64,000 bases of DNA from Pseudomonas poae (GTDB taxonomy: Bacteria; Pseudomonadota; Gammaproteobacteria; Pseudomonadales; Pseudomonadaceae): positions 3,300,001-3,364,000 of the forward strand of contig CP034537.1 in the NCBI GenBank assembly GCA_004000515.1, in the 5' to 3' direction. Numbering within the stretch: the stretch's first letter is position 1; the number at the start of each line of letters is the position of its first letter. A program made the position numbers and the translations under genes. Under the pieces are notes generated by a model, which was given only the letters and a program-made list of their open reading frames with translations, did no database searches and was not told where the DNA came from. Below are positions 48,570-58,471 of the stretch, in pieces.

Positions 48570-48685
48570 GCATAGCGGCACGGGGGTTGATCATTGCTGC
48601 GGGGTTGGTCTTGGTGCTGCTGGCCTGGTGGGGCTGGCAACACGGCGGCCTGGCATTGATGCAACTGGGCATGTCGATCTGTTAA
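48566..48685 (+). CDS. 39-residue membrane peptide coupled to the MFS gene
   Basis: A tiny ORF with one hydrophobic helix (GLIIAAGLVLVLLAWWGW) and a short tail ending QLGMSIC. ATG 48566 overlaps the MFS stop (ATGA), so it is in translational-coupling distance. A single-helix partner of the transporter is possible; nothing more can be said from the sequence. Confidence 0.55.
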   Translation: MSIAARGLIIAAGLVLVLLAWWGWQHGGLALMQLGMSIC

Positions 48686-48719
48686 CGTCGTGGCCTGATC
48701 ACTTTCAAGGACACACGAC

Positions 48720-49268
48720 ATGCAGATGCGCTGGCTCGCTGTACCCGTGCTGATGGCCATTGGCAGCGCCGCGATGGCTGCCGATTGCCCGCCGTTGCTG
48801 GAAGGCCAATTGCCCAAGTTGCGCGCCAAGGAATCCATCGACCTGTGCCAGCGTTTTGCCGGCAAGCCTCTGGTGATCGTCAATACGGCTAGCTTCTGTG
48901 GGTTCGCGCCGCAATTCAAAGGCCTTGAAGCGTTGTATCAGCGTTACAAGGGCGAAGGGCTGGAGGTGATCGGCGTGCCGTCCGATGACTTCAAGCAAGA
49001 GGCCAAGACCGGCGAGGAAACCGCGAAGGTTTGCTACGTGAATTACGGCGTGACCTTCACCATGACCGAACCGCAGAAGGTCAAGGGGCCGGATGCAGTG
49101 CACCTGTTCAAGGTATTGGCGCAGCAGAGCGATGCGCCGAAGTGGAACTTCTACAAGTATGTGGTAGATCGGCAGGGGAATGTGATTGCCAATTTCTCCA
49201 GTTTGACCAAGCCGGACAGCCCGGATTTGATCGAGGCGGTGGAGAAGGCGTTGGCTTCGAAGCCTTGA
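48720..49268 (+). CDS. Exported glutathione peroxidase-family protein
   Basis: A 182-residue thioredoxin-fold peroxidase. The signal peptide [20 protein letters not shown] precedes ADCPPLLEG, so it acts in the periplasm. The active-site Cys is in [17 protein letters not shown] (a Cys form, not selenocysteine); [13 protein letters not shown] replaces the usual Gln block, and the Trp-Asn pair is in [11 protein letters not shown]. It probably uses thioredoxin-like donors to reduce peroxides. A strong terminator follows. Confidence 0.88.
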   Translation: MQMRWLAVPVLMAIGSAAMAADCPPLLEGQLPKLRAKESIDLCQRFAGKPLVIVNTASFCGFAPQFKGLEALYQRYKGEGLEVIGVPSDDFKQEAKTGEETAKVCYVNYGVTFTMTEPQKVKGPDAVHLFKVLAQQSDAPKWNFYKYVVDRQGNVIANFSSLTKPDSPDLIEAVEKALASKP

Positions 49269-49279
49269 TCGTCAGCAAT

Positions 49280-49319
49280 AAAAAGCCCCGCTTCCTTTGC
49301 AGGAGAGCGGGGCTTTTTT
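49280..49319. terminator. Bidirectional terminator between peroxidase and porin genes
   Basis: AAAAAGCCCCGCT and AGCGGGGCTTTTTT pair around a 13-base loop, with A-run and T-run on either side, between two convergent genes. Confidence 0.9.
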
Positions 49320-49332
49320 ATGCGGCGTTGGA

Positions 49333-50619
49333 TTAGAACTTGTACGTCACGCCCAGGCCGAAGCCGTTGGCGCTGTTTTCGTACTTGGACGCGTAGGTCT
49401 GGCCCAGCGCGTTCTGTTTGTTGACCTTGATAGGCTCTTCCTTGAGGTAGGAGTAGGCCAGGTCGACAGTCATGTTATCCATCACCGCATAGCCCAAGCC
49501 AACGCTGAAGATTGTCCGGTCACCGGTAGGAATACGCGGCGAACGGTCAGTGTTGTTGGTTGGTGACTGGTCCCAGGTCAGGCCGGTACGCAGTACCACT
49601 TGCTTGGTGACTTGGTACGAGGTGCCAATCGCGTAGGCCCAAGTATCGTGCCAGTTCTGCGGCTCGGAAATCTGGCCGACGATGCGAGGTGCCAGGCCGC
49701 CACCGGTAGCTGCCGTTACACCTTCGTTGTTGACGGTGATGTCTTTCAGGCGGCTCCAGCGAGTCCAGGTTGCACCGCCGTACAGTTTCCAGGCGTCGCT
49801 CAGGTCTTGGGTAACCGAAGCATCCCAGGATTCTGGGGTGTCGACTTTCAGCGAAGCGTCGTAACGAGCGCCTGCCAGTACCTGGGCTGGAACCCCGGTT
49901 CCCGGAGTTACAGTGGTGTGGCCTTCAAGCTTGTATTTCACTTTTGAGTGATACGTCAGACCAACGCGAGTGGTGTCGGTGGCCTGTACGAGGATGCCAG
50001 CATTGAAACCAATAGCTGTATCGTCGCCTTTAACCTTGATTTTGTTGTCGCCGGTGCCTGCCAGGCCCGGTACGAGGCCCAGGTTTGGTTGCGACTCCAA
50101 GGTGCCTGCAATGCGGTTGATGGTCGGACCGAAACCGATCGATACCCTGTCATTGAAGGCATAGCTGACGGTAGGCTGGAAGGTGATAACCGACACTTCA
50201 CTCTTGTTGCCAAACGCACGGCCTTGGAAACCACGCTCATAGTCGGTCTTCAGGCCGAAGGGGGCGTAAACGCCGAAGCCCACAGCCCACTGGTCGTTAA
50301 GCTTGTTGGTGTAGAAACCAAAAGGAACGGCAGTGAACGGCACCATGTCGCCTTTGTTGCTGCCGCTGGAGCGACCGCTGGCGTCTTTGATGTTGGTCGT
50401 TGCGTCGATAGCAGCAACACCACCCGTAATCTGCTGCCCTTCAAGGCGAGCCATACCGGCAGGGTTACCATAGACAGTGCTTGCGTTATCGGCAGAAGAA
50501 GAGCGACCTGCGAAACCGGTACCCATTCCTGCGACGTCTTGTTCGTTAAGGGCAAAGCCACTTGCAAAGACGTGGGAAGAGGCCATGGCAACGGCGAGGC
50601 TAAGTGTGGTCTTGAGCAT
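49333..50619 (-). CDS. OmpP1/FadL-family outer-membrane transporter
   Basis: A 428-residue outer-membrane porin for hydrophobic compounds such as long-chain fatty acids. The signal peptide ends SHVFA before SGFALNEQDVAGMGTGFAG, the FadL hatch domain. Other family features are STVYGNPAGMARLEG and a final Phe (GLGVTYKF). About 14 strands with alternating pattern can be followed. The start codon is preceded by TAATAATGAAAAAGTA on the minus strand. Fatty-acid specificity is not certain among FadL paralogues. Confidence 0.9.
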   Translation of the reverse strand: MLKTTLSLAVAMASSHVFASGFALNEQDVAGMGTGFAGRSSSADNASTVYGNPAGMARLEGQQITGGVAAIDATTNIKDASGRSSGSNKGDMVPFTAVPFGFYTNKLNDQWAVGFGVYAPFGLKTDYERGFQGRAFGNKSEVSVITFQPTVSYAFNDRVSIGFGPTINRIAGTLESQPNLGLVPGLAGTGDNKIKVKGDDTAIGFNAGILVQATDTTRVGLTYHSKVKYKLEGHTTVTPGTGVPAQVLAGARYDASLKVDTPESWDASVTQDLSDAWKLYGGATWTRWSRLKDITVNNEGVTAATGGGLAPRIVGQISEPQNWHDTWAYAIGTSYQVTKQVVLRTGLTWDQSPTNNTDRSPRIPTGDRTIFSVGLGYAVMDNMTVDLAYSYLKEEPIKVNKQNALGQTYASKYENSANGFGLGVTYKF

Positions 50620-50776
50620 TACTTTTTCATTATTAGAACTCCGTGGTGATCACCGCTGCGGAAAGTAACAATAATTTTAAGATCGCGCTATAGGCTGTAA
50701 TGCAGGAGATAGAGCGGTTTTGTAGGACAATCCGACCAAAATCGCCGTTTTTTGGCGAATCTTGCAAATTGCCCGG

Positions 50777-51259
50777 TCAGCAAACCACGTGATTCATGGA
50801 TGAAACACAGGTTTGCCAGGTTTGCGTGAAATCTTTGATTCGCCCGTGTGGGTGAAATATTTCTTTCCAGATACGCGCCATGGCCAAGACATCACCGGGC
50901 GGTGGTAATGCGGGGGTATGTTGCTCCACCAAAAGCCAGGCGATGGCCGTGGCATAACGCAGGTTTACGGTGAGCTCAAGTTGCGGTGCGCTGAGAAAGG
51001 CGTGCTGGCTGGCCAGTCCGCGTACCAGGCTGGCGCGCTCGGGGTCCAGCGCCAGGTAGTTATCCCATAGCGCGCGGTGACGGGGTTCGGTGATGCTGTA
51101 CAAGCCATGACCGCGCCGGTCGTGCAGGGCGGAGCCCAGTTCCGACTGGCTGGCGGCAATGCCCAGCAGCAGTGATTCAGCAGTCTCGTTGTGACAGCCC
51201 AGGTAGATCAACGTCGGCCGGATCACGTAACGACACAATTCGCTGGCAGCGATACCCAT
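50777..51259 (-). CDS. Conserved protein of unknown function
   Basis: A 160-residue protein starting MGIAASELCRYVIRPTLIYLG and containing AESLLLGIAASQSELGSALHD, RHRALWDNYLALDPERASLV and YATAIAWLLVEQHTPALPPPG. The sequence is helical throughout, with Cys at 9 and 22. I recall related Pseudomonas proteins without function; the block ESLLLGIAASQSELG could be a helical phage-type or lysozyme-like feature, but I do not claim it. Start ATG 51259 lies 20 bases from a purine run. No operon partner. Confidence 0.65.
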   Translation of the reverse strand: MGIAASELCRYVIRPTLIYLGCHNETAESLLLGIAASQSELGSALHDRRGHGLYSITEPRHRALWDNYLALDPERASLVRGLASQHAFLSAPQLELTVNLRYATAIAWLLVEQHTPALPPPGDVLAMARIWKEIFHPHGRIKDFTQTWQTCVSSMNHVVC

Positions 51260-51486
51260 ACACGCCTCAATCCGTGAAGAAAGTGGTCGACGAGGCCTGA
51301 GTGGGGGCTTGGCAGCAGTGAATCGGATCTCAGGCTCGTCGGAAGCGGATCATGCCGCTTGAGTTGAAGTGTAGTGTCATATTTATGATGTAAAGGACTG
51401 TTTTTAAAACATCTTCTTCATTTAGTTATAACGTTTATATCTATTCGCACTTAGTGCAAAAGCTCAAGGCAGTAATCTCAGGCAAT

Positions 51487-51516
51487 AAAAAACCCTGCTT
51501 TTTAAACAGGGTTTTT
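51487..51516 (-). terminator. Terminator of the 74-residue gene
   Basis: AAAAACCCTG and CAGGGTTTTT pair around nine bases, followed on the minus strand by T residues. Confidence 0.75.
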
Positions 51517-51538
51517 GTGTTTCAGCGACTCAGGTCGA

Positions 51539-51763
51539 TCAGGCGGTCAATGCCTGACGGGTACGCTCGATCACGGCCTGCAGCGGTTCTGCGCTGGAGT
51601 ATTGATCGGGGTACAGGCGTTCGCTGTGACGAGCGATGCCGTGTTCGTTGACAAGGGTGAAGCTGAAACAGCCTTTGCGAGCGGCCATGATCAGGCAGTT
51701 CATTGGAGCAAAAGCGTTGGTGAGGGTGCGAATGGCATCCTGAGTATGGATTTGAGCGTTCAT
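51539..51763 (-). CDS. Small conserved protein of unknown function
   Basis: A 74-residue protein from ATG 51763: MNAQIHTQDAIRTLTNAFAP, then CLIMAARKGCFSFTLVNEHG (strand pattern) and a C-terminal helix (AEPLQAVIERTRQALTA). A start nine codons upstream exists but has no ribosome site; the chosen ATG is preceded by AGGAACACCAATAATT. The small alpha-beta-beta-alpha pattern resembles many Pseudomonas orphan proteins. Function unknown. Confidence 0.65.
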   Translation of the reverse strand: MNAQIHTQDAIRTLTNAFAPMNCLIMAARKGCFSFTLVNEHGIARHSERLYPDQYSSAEPLQAVIERTRQALTA

Positions 51764-52207
51764 AATTATTGGTGTTCCTACAAATGACACAGATAAGAGC
51801 CGTGCCGTATTAAAACGTTCCAGTGACGTTGACCACTATTGATCAAACGAAGAACCCGACTGGAACAAAGCAGCCAGTTTGAAGCGCTGATAAGTTAGGC
51901 GCGCTTGGGCTGGCAGGTAGGTACTTAGGAGGGCAGGCAACACAACAGGGGCAAAGGTTCTGGGCCCGGGGTGAAGATCCTGATCAATTTGCAGGTTGGT
52001 TCGGTCAGAGTATTGAAACTTCGCGACACCCTTTGATTGTTCAAAGGCCGTGTCGTCGCAAGGAATACCTGGAAACCATCGAGGTGGTCGATCCCGCGTT
52101 GTTCGAGGGAGTTGTTCGACCAGAATTGAATTTCAGCTTGGTACTAACGCTGCGGATAGTAACGGATTGAAACAGGTAAGGGAAGTGTGTTAGCCAAAAA
52201 AGTTTAA
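51764..52207. other. 444-base non-coding stretch with two nested stem-loops
   Basis: No ORF with codon character. Two strong hairpins: 52024-52055 (CGACAC/GTGTCG outside CCTTTGA/TCAAAGG, four-base loop, two-base bulge) and 52085-52122 (TGGTCGA/TCGACCA outside TCCC/GGGA). Neither is followed by a T-run. A TTGATCAA palindrome occurs near 51839. The stretch could encode a structured RNA or be decayed sequence. Confidence 0.45.
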
Positions 52208-52513
52208 TCAGTAGCCCAGCAGGCCGTGATAAACCAGCACCGTAGCCGCTGCCGCCAGTGAACAGCCCAGCCCGTAAGCTGCCAAGGTCAGGCGCAGGGA
52301 CTGGCCGGTTTCAATGGCCTTCATCACATCGCGCATGTCATTGATGCGGCCATCGCCCAACTCGATGCACAGGCTCACTGCAGTGAAGGCTGCCGACAGC
52401 AGGATAGCGATGGCAAACAGCGCCCCGTCCGGGGACGGCAGTGCTGCATTGATTCCCAGGGAAATGGCGCAGACGGCCAGCAGCAATGCGGCGAACAGCA
52501 GTATTCCTTTCAT
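52208..52513 (-). CDS. Small membrane protein of unknown function
   Basis: A 101-residue protein with three hydrophobic helices: LLFAALLLAVCAISLGI at the start, a second one at ALFAIAILLSAAFTAVSLCI, and the last at AAYGLGCSLAAAATVLVYHG. Between the second and third lies a charged loop GDGRINDMRDVMKAIETGQS. ATG 52513 follows GGGTAGCTCG-type purines and begins the first helix; an upstream in-frame start adds 50 unlikely residues. No partner gene in the same direction. Confidence 0.65.
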   Translation of the reverse strand: MKGILLFAALLLAVCAISLGINAALPSPDGALFAIAILLSAAFTAVSLCIELGDGRINDMRDVMKAIETGQSLRLTLAAYGLGCSLAAAATVLVYHGLLGY

Positions 52514-52969
52514 CGAGCTACCCACCGTTGTGCTGTAGGACGGGGAGTGTGGCGAGCGTTTCGAAATTTGAAAAGTCCCTGGTTCGACCCTGCGGTAACA
52601 TTTTTGAACCGACTCGCTGCAAAAAAAGCCGGTGATATAACCATCAGGTGGGTACTTGTGCACATTAGTTGCTGCGTGTGTAACCGCGCTGTCAAGTGCG
52701 TTGCTGCGGCGCCATTTGCCTGCAATGAAAATTTAAGTCAATGAAAAATCTCGCTTTTTTTTATTGGTGAAAAAATCGTCAGTTTGACTGCGGCCCCCAT
52801 TCCATGGGCCTTTGGGCGAGTTAAAGGGGGTTGTCCACTGAGTTATCCACAGCTTCTGTGGATTGTCCCAAGCGCTTGCTCTAGAACGGGCGTGCAGAGT
52901 TTTTTCAGCTTTACCTGTACGAAAAAAAGAGTAGAGTGGCGCGCCTTCCGATCTGTCCCACAGTGTTTT
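52514..52969. other. Intergenic region with divergent promoters and a DnaA-box cluster
   Basis: 456 bases without a gene. It holds the DnaA-like boxes at 52831-52865 (listed separately), A+T-rich DNA around 52735-52770 and a promoter candidate for the downstream gene (TTTACC 52910, TAGAGT 52932, 16 bases apart). Confidence 0.5.
52831..52865. promoter_or_regulatory. Cluster of three DnaA-box-like 9-mers
   Basis: TTATCCACA at 52843-52851 is a perfect DnaA box. TTGTCCACT at 52831 and the inverse TGTGGATTG at 52857 each match seven of nine positions. They lie within 35 bases, about 105 bases before the Sel1-like gene. Confidence 0.5.
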
Positions 52970-53293
52970 ATGAAGTTTCGCTCAGTATCACCTTCTGTTA
53001 CCGACACCCCTCAAACTGTTACCGCCCCCAAGCGTTTCTCCTTGAAGGTTGCCCTGTGGCTGCTCGACAGCCCGCGTCTGGGGCACAGCACCAACGTCAA
53101 ACACTTTGCCGGGCGCTTGCTCAAGCAACCGGCCCGTGAAGGTGTGGTCGCTGCACAGAGCCGTTTGGGCGAACTGATGTGCCGTGAATGCGGCAACGCC
53201 CGTGACCGCCGCATCGGCCACGATCTGCTGCGCCTGGCCGCTCGCGCCGGCGATCGCCGCGCCCAACGTGAACTGGGCCAGGTCGAAGACTGA
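52970..53293 (+). CDS. Sel1-repeat-like small protein
   Basis: A 107-residue basic protein from ATG 52970 (MKFRSVSPSVTDTPQTVTAP). After a Thr/Pro-rich N-terminus come helices KVALWLLDSPRLGHSTNVKH and AREGVVAAQSRLGELMCREC, then DLLRLAARAGDRRAQRELGQ, a Sel1/TPR-like repeat. Sel1 repeats mediate protein contacts. The upstream region carries DnaA-like boxes. The next gene, rmuC, starts 45 bases later and could share its transcript. Function unknown. Confidence 0.7.
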   Translation: MKFRSVSPSVTDTPQTVTAPKRFSLKVALWLLDSPRLGHSTNVKHFAGRLLKQPAREGVVAAQSRLGELMCRECGNARDRRIGHDLLRLAARAGDRRAQRELGQVED

Positions 53294-53338
53294 ACTGTCT
53301 TCCCGCCCTGTGCTCCGTTAACCTTGCTCTTTTCGGTA

Positions 53339-54831
53339 ATGGCAGAAATGGCTATGGTTTTTGACTGGACCAGTATTGCCCTGGGCCTCGCTGGCGCCGC
53401 TGTGCCGTTATTGGCAGTGTGCTGGCAGATTCAACGGAAGTTGACCGCCCGCATGACCGGCTGGGAACTGCTCGAAGAGCGCCTGGCCACTGCGCAACTG
53501 GCCCAGGAAGGCCTTGCGGCTCAACTGGATGCCAGTCGCGACGAAATCAGCGACCTGAGCCAGGCCAATGCCGCCAAGCAAGCCGACTTGGCTGCCGTGC
53601 GCCGTGAGGTCGAACTGCTGCAGATTGATCGTGACAACGCCCGCGACGCCGCTCACGCCTGGAACCTCGACCGCAGCGCCAAGGACACCGAACTGCGTCG
53701 TCTAGACGCGTTATCAGCTGCCTTGCGTGCCGAACTGCGCGAACAGCAGGACAGTCATCAGCAGCGCCTGACGGACCTGCAAGGCTCTCGCGATGAGTTG
53801 CGTGCGCAGTTCGCCGAATTGGCCGGCAAGATCTTCGATGAGCGCGAGCAACGTTTTGCCGAAACCAGTCAGGAGCGCTTGGGCCAGTTGCTCGACCCGT
53901 TGAAGGAGCGCATCCAGTCATTCGAAAAACGCGTTGAAGAAAGCTATCAGAACGAAGCTCGCGAGCGCTTTTCCCTGGCCAAGGAACTTGAACGCCTACA
54001 GCAACTGAACCTGCGGCTGTCAGATGAAGCCACCAACCTGACCCGCGCCCTCAAGGGGCAGAAACCCAGGGCAACTGGGGCGAGTTGATCCTTGAGCGTG
54101 TGCTGGAACACGCCGGCCTGGAGAAGGGGCGTGAGTATCAGACCCAAGTCAGTCTCAAAGGCCCGGATGGCGAGCGTTTCCAGCCGGACGTGCTGATCAT
54201 GCTGCCGGGCGACAAGCAGGTGGTGGTGGACTCCAAGGTCAGTCTCACCGCGTATCAGCAGTTCGTTGGCGCGGATGATGACGTGATCGGCCAGGCAGCG
54301 TTGAAGCAGCACGTGCTGTCCCTGCGCAATCACGTGAAAGGCTTGGCCGGTAAGGATTACAAGCGCCTGGAAGGCCTGCACAGCCTGGATTTCGTGTTGT
54401 TGTTCGTCCCGATCGAGGCGGCGTTTTCCGCTGCGCTGCAGGCCGAGCCTAACCTGTTCCAGGAAGCCTTCGACCGCCATATCGTGATCGTCAGCCCCAC
54501 CACCTTGCTCGCCACGTTGCGGGTGATCGACAGCCTGTGGAAGCAGGAACGCCAGAGCCAGAACGCCCGGGAAATCGCCGAGCGCGCTGGTTGGCTGTAC
54601 GACAAGTTCGTGCTGTTTATCCAGGACCTGGATGAAGTGGGTAATCGCTTGCAGCAGTTGGATAAGGCTTACAGCTCTGCGCGTAACAAGCTGACAGATG
54701 GACGCGGAAACCTGGTCAGTCGGACTGAGCAATTGAAGTTGCTGGGCGCGCGGGCCAGTAAAAGCTTGCCTGCGGATTTGTTGGAGCGGGCGATGACGGA
54801 TGCTGATGGCGTGGCCCATCTACCTGAATAA
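53339..54831 (+). CDS. rmuC: DNA recombination protein RmuC (frameshifted)
   Basis: RmuC limits inversions and degrades DNA intermediates. One N-terminal helix (IALGLAGAAVPLLAVCW) is followed by about 170 residues of coiled coil (ELLEERLATAQLAQEGL, LRAELREQQDSHQQRL). The frame breaks at AAA 54062-54064; one added A gives ALKGQKTQGNWGELILERVL, the start of the nuclease-like domain with DVLIMLPGDKQVVVDSKVSL and a later VSPTTLLATLRVIDSLW. The corrected length is 497 residues. ATG 53339 is chosen; ATG 53354 is possible. Confidence 0.9.
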
Positions 54832-54844
54832 ATACAGATCAAAA

Positions 54845-54864
54845 TGTGGGAGCGGGCTCCCACA
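54845..54864. repeat. Minimal REP palindrome after rmuC
   Basis: TGTGGGAGCGGGCTCCCACA is a perfect inverted repeat that looks like the usual REP unit with its centre deleted. It lies between convergent rmuC and mxtR and may end both transcripts. Confidence 0.75.
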
Positions 54865-54884
54865 GGAATTTCAAGGTAGCTTGC

Positions 54885-57800
54885 CTACAGCGGCAAATGC
54901 CGACTCAGCAACGCCCGCAACGCCGCAGGCTTCACCGGCTTGGCCAGGTAGTCCAACCCCGCCGCATGCACTTCGGCCACCATCTCCGGTCGGCCGTCAG
55001 CGCTGATCACTACGCCAGGAATCGGCTCCGCCAATTGTGCGCGCAGCCACCCCATCAACTCGGTACCGGTTTCGCCATGGTCCAGGTGGTAATCCACCAG
55101 CGCCAGTTGCGGGCGTACACCCTCGGCCAGCAGCGCCGCGCATTGCGCCTGATCAGTGGCGGTCCACACCTCGCAACCCCAACGGCTCAACAGGCTGCGC
55201 ATGCCGATCAGGATGCTTTCTTCGTTGTCCACGCACAGCACCTGCGCGCCGCTCAGTGGCAGGCCATTTTTCCTGCGGAGCCAAGACCCGTGGGCTGGCC
55301 TGGTTGCGTGCCAGTGGCACGCTGACGCTGAAGACGCTGCCTTTGCCCGGCCATGAGCGCACGCTCAAGCGATGGCCCAGCACACGGCACAGGCCGTCGG
55401 CAATCGCCAACCCCAGGCCCAGGCCTTTTTCGGCGCGCGTCTGGTGGCTGTCCAGGCGCTTGAATTCTTCGAAGATCACCTTCTGCTTGTCCGGCGGAAT
55501 GCCGGGGCCACGGTCCCAGACTTCCAGGCACAGTTCGCCTTGGCGCCGGCGTACGCCCAGCAATACTGGGCCGTCGGCATAACGGAACGCGTTGGTCAGA
55601 AAATTCTGCAAGATTCGCCGTAGCAACTTGATGTCACTGTCGACGCGCAAACGACTGCCACGCAGCCGGAAGCGCAGCCCTTGCTCCTGGGCCAGCGCCT
55701 TGAATTCTGCGCCCAAGGTGTCGAACAGTTCATTGAGCACAAACGGCTGGCGCTGCGGATTGATTTTGCCGTTTTCCAGGCGCGAGATGTCCAGCAAGTC
55801 GCTGATCAGGTCTTCGGCGGAACGCAGTGAGCTGTCCAAGTGCTGCACCAGTTGCCGAGCTTCACTCGACAGCCCATCGTTCTGGTGGGAGAGGGCGGCG
55901 GAGAACAGTCGCGCGGCGTTCAGCGGTTGCATCAGGTCGTGGCTGACGGCGGCGAGAAAGCGGGTTTTCGACTGGCTGGCAGATTCGGCCACGCCCTTGG
56001 CGTCGGTCAGTGCCACGTTGAGCTGCGACAGCTCATGGGTCCGTTCGGTCACCCGTTGCTCCAACCCTTCGTTGGCCTCGGTGAGTGCCTGCTCAGCTTC
56101 GCGGAACGCGGTGATGTCGGTGAAACTCATGACAAATCCGCCGCCCGGCATCGGGTTGCCGATCAGTTCGATCACTCGTCCGTTGGGGAATAGGCGCTCC
56201 GAGGTGTGCGCGCGCCCCTGGCGCATCCAGTGCAGGCGTCGCGCCACATGCACTTCGGCCTCGCCTGGCCCGCATAGGCCGCGCTCGGCGTTATAGCGAA
56301 TGATGTCGGCAATCGGCCGGCCCACACTGATCAAACCGTCGGGGTAGTTGAACAGTTCCAGATAGCGACGGTTCCAGGCCACCAACTTGAGCGATTGGTC
56401 TACCACGCTGATGCCCTGGGTAATGTTTTCAATCGCGCCTTGCAGCAAGGCTCGGTTGAATTGCAGCACTTCCGACGCTTCGTCGGCGATACGTACCACA
56501 TCTTCCAACTGCATTTCCCGACCTTCGATCGCGGCTTTTACCACCGCGCGCGTCGACGATGCGCCAAGCACACCGGCCAACAGGCGTTCGGTGTGTGCTA
56601 TCCAGTCGTTGTCGGCGTTCTGGTTGGGGTTGAAGCCTTTGCCCTGTCGGTAGGCGAAACGGATAAAGCTCTGCTGCGCGCGTTCTTCACCCACAAAACG
56701 CGCTGCCAGGCTGAGCAGGTCGCTGATCTGCACCGACAACATCGAGCGGGCGCTGGCACGTTGGCTGATCTCCTGGCCGATGAAGCGCCCCGCCTGCCAG
56801 TGTTCGGACACCCGCGTGCGCGACAGCATCGACACCCACACAAACAGGGTGAAGTTACCTGCCAGCGAAAACACTGTGCCCAGTGTCAATGAGGTGACGG
56901 ACAAACCGAGCGGGTGGGAATGCATCCACGTTAGCCCAGGGAAAAGGCTAAGGGACCATCCCAGGCTTTTCGCGGTAACCGGTAGGACCAAGGTGTAGAA
57001 CCACAGGAACGTCCCCGCTGCGAGGCCGGCAAACACACCGCGCCGATTGGCTTGCTTCCAATACAGCGCACCGAGCATGGCAGGTGCCAGTTGGGTTACG
57101 GCGGCAAAGGCGATCTGGCCGATGGTCGCCAGGCTCGCCGTGGAGCCGAGCAGTCGATAACTCACATAGGCCAGCAACAGGATGATCACGATGCTGACTC
57201 GGCGCACCGACAGCATCCAGTGACGGAACACTTCGAACGGCCGCTCGGCGCTGGAGCGGCGCAGCAGCCACGGCAGCAACATGTCGTTGGAGACCATGGT
57301 CGACAAGGCAATGCTTGCCACGATCACCATGCCGGTAGCCGCCGAGGCGCCGCCGATAAACGCCAGCACGGCCAGGGCCGGATGAGCTTCGGCCATGGGC
57401 AGGCTGATCACGTAGGAGTCTGGTAGCACGGACGAGGGCAACAGCATCTTGCCGCCGAGGGCAATAGGGATCACGAACAGCGCGGCGAGGATCAGGTAGG
57501 CCGGGAACACCCACTTGGCCAGGCGCAGGTCCTGCGGGTCAATATTCTCCACCACGGTCACATGGAACTGTCGCGGCAGGCAGATGATTGCCATCATGGC
57601 GACGCCGGTCTGTACCACCATCGACGGCCAGTTGACGGTTTCTTTCCAGTATTCGTCCAACCGTGGCGCCAGCATCGCTTGGCTAATCAGGTCACCGAAA
57701 CCGTCGTACAGGCCGTAGGTCACAAACGCGCCGACGGCCAGAAACGCGAACAGCTTGACCAGGGATTCAAACGCAATCGCCAGCACCATGCCACGGTGGT

Positions 57801-58355
57801 GCTCGGTGGCATCAAGGTTGCGCGTACCAAACACAATGGTGAACAACGCCAGCACCAGCGACACGATCAATGCCGTGTCCTGGGCGCGGGTGCCGGTGGT
57901 GTCTGGGCCAGAGCCGATCAGCAGGTTCACCCCGAGCACGATGCCTTTGAGCTGCAGTGCGATATAGGGCAGCACGCCCACCAGGCATATCAATGCGACC
58001 ACTACGGCCAGGGACTGGGATTTGCCGTAGCGTGCGGCGATAAAGTCGGCAATGGAGGTGATGTTTTCCTGCTTGCTGATCAGAATCATCTTCTGCAGCA
58101 CCCAGGGTGCCAACACCAGTAGCAGCACCGGTCCTAAGTAGATCGGTAAAATGCCCACAACTGTTCTGCGGCCTGGCCTACGGCGCCGAAGAACGTCCAA
58201 CTGGTGCAGTAGACGGCCAGCGACAGGCTATACACCCAGGCACGCATGCGCGGCGGCAACGGCGCATGGCGTCGGTCACCGTAAAAGGCGATGGCAAACA
58301 TAATGGCCATATAGGCCAGGGCAACGGCGGCGATCAGCCCGCTGGACAGCGTCAT
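54885..58355 (-). CDS. mxtR: SSS-domain hybrid sensor kinase, MxtR/CrbS-like (two frameshifts)
   Basis: Residues 1-500 form a sodium:solute-symporter-like membrane domain (13 helices), then a PAS domain (LLQGAIENITQGISVVDQ, MSFTDITAFREAE), a histidine kinase (H-box FLAAVSHDLMQPLNAARLF, ATPase GLGLGLAIADGLC) and a C-terminal receiver (LCVDNEES, Asp in LALVDYHLD). The frame from ATG 58355 breaks at AAAA 58148-58151 (one base lost: QLWAFLPIYLGPVLL when restored). It breaks again at the five-T run 55267-55271 (one base gained: APQENGLPLSGAQVLCVDN when removed). The corrected length is 1156 residues. In Pseudomonas MxtR with ErdR controls acetate use; its partner regulator is not in the window. 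Confidence 0.87.
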
Positions 58356-58471
58356 GGTAACTCCGAGCATAAGAACACCCAGGCATTCCAGGCCCGGTTG
58401 GACAGTCTCGCATGATGCTTGGGGTTAGTCAGTGTCGACCAAGGTCGTGTGAGGGGTAATGTCGCAGGGGC

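Noticed and set aside
52843..52851. Chromosome origin at the DnaA boxes
   Set aside because: None of dnaA, dnaN, recF, gyrB, rpmH or rnpA is nearby and only three boxes are present.
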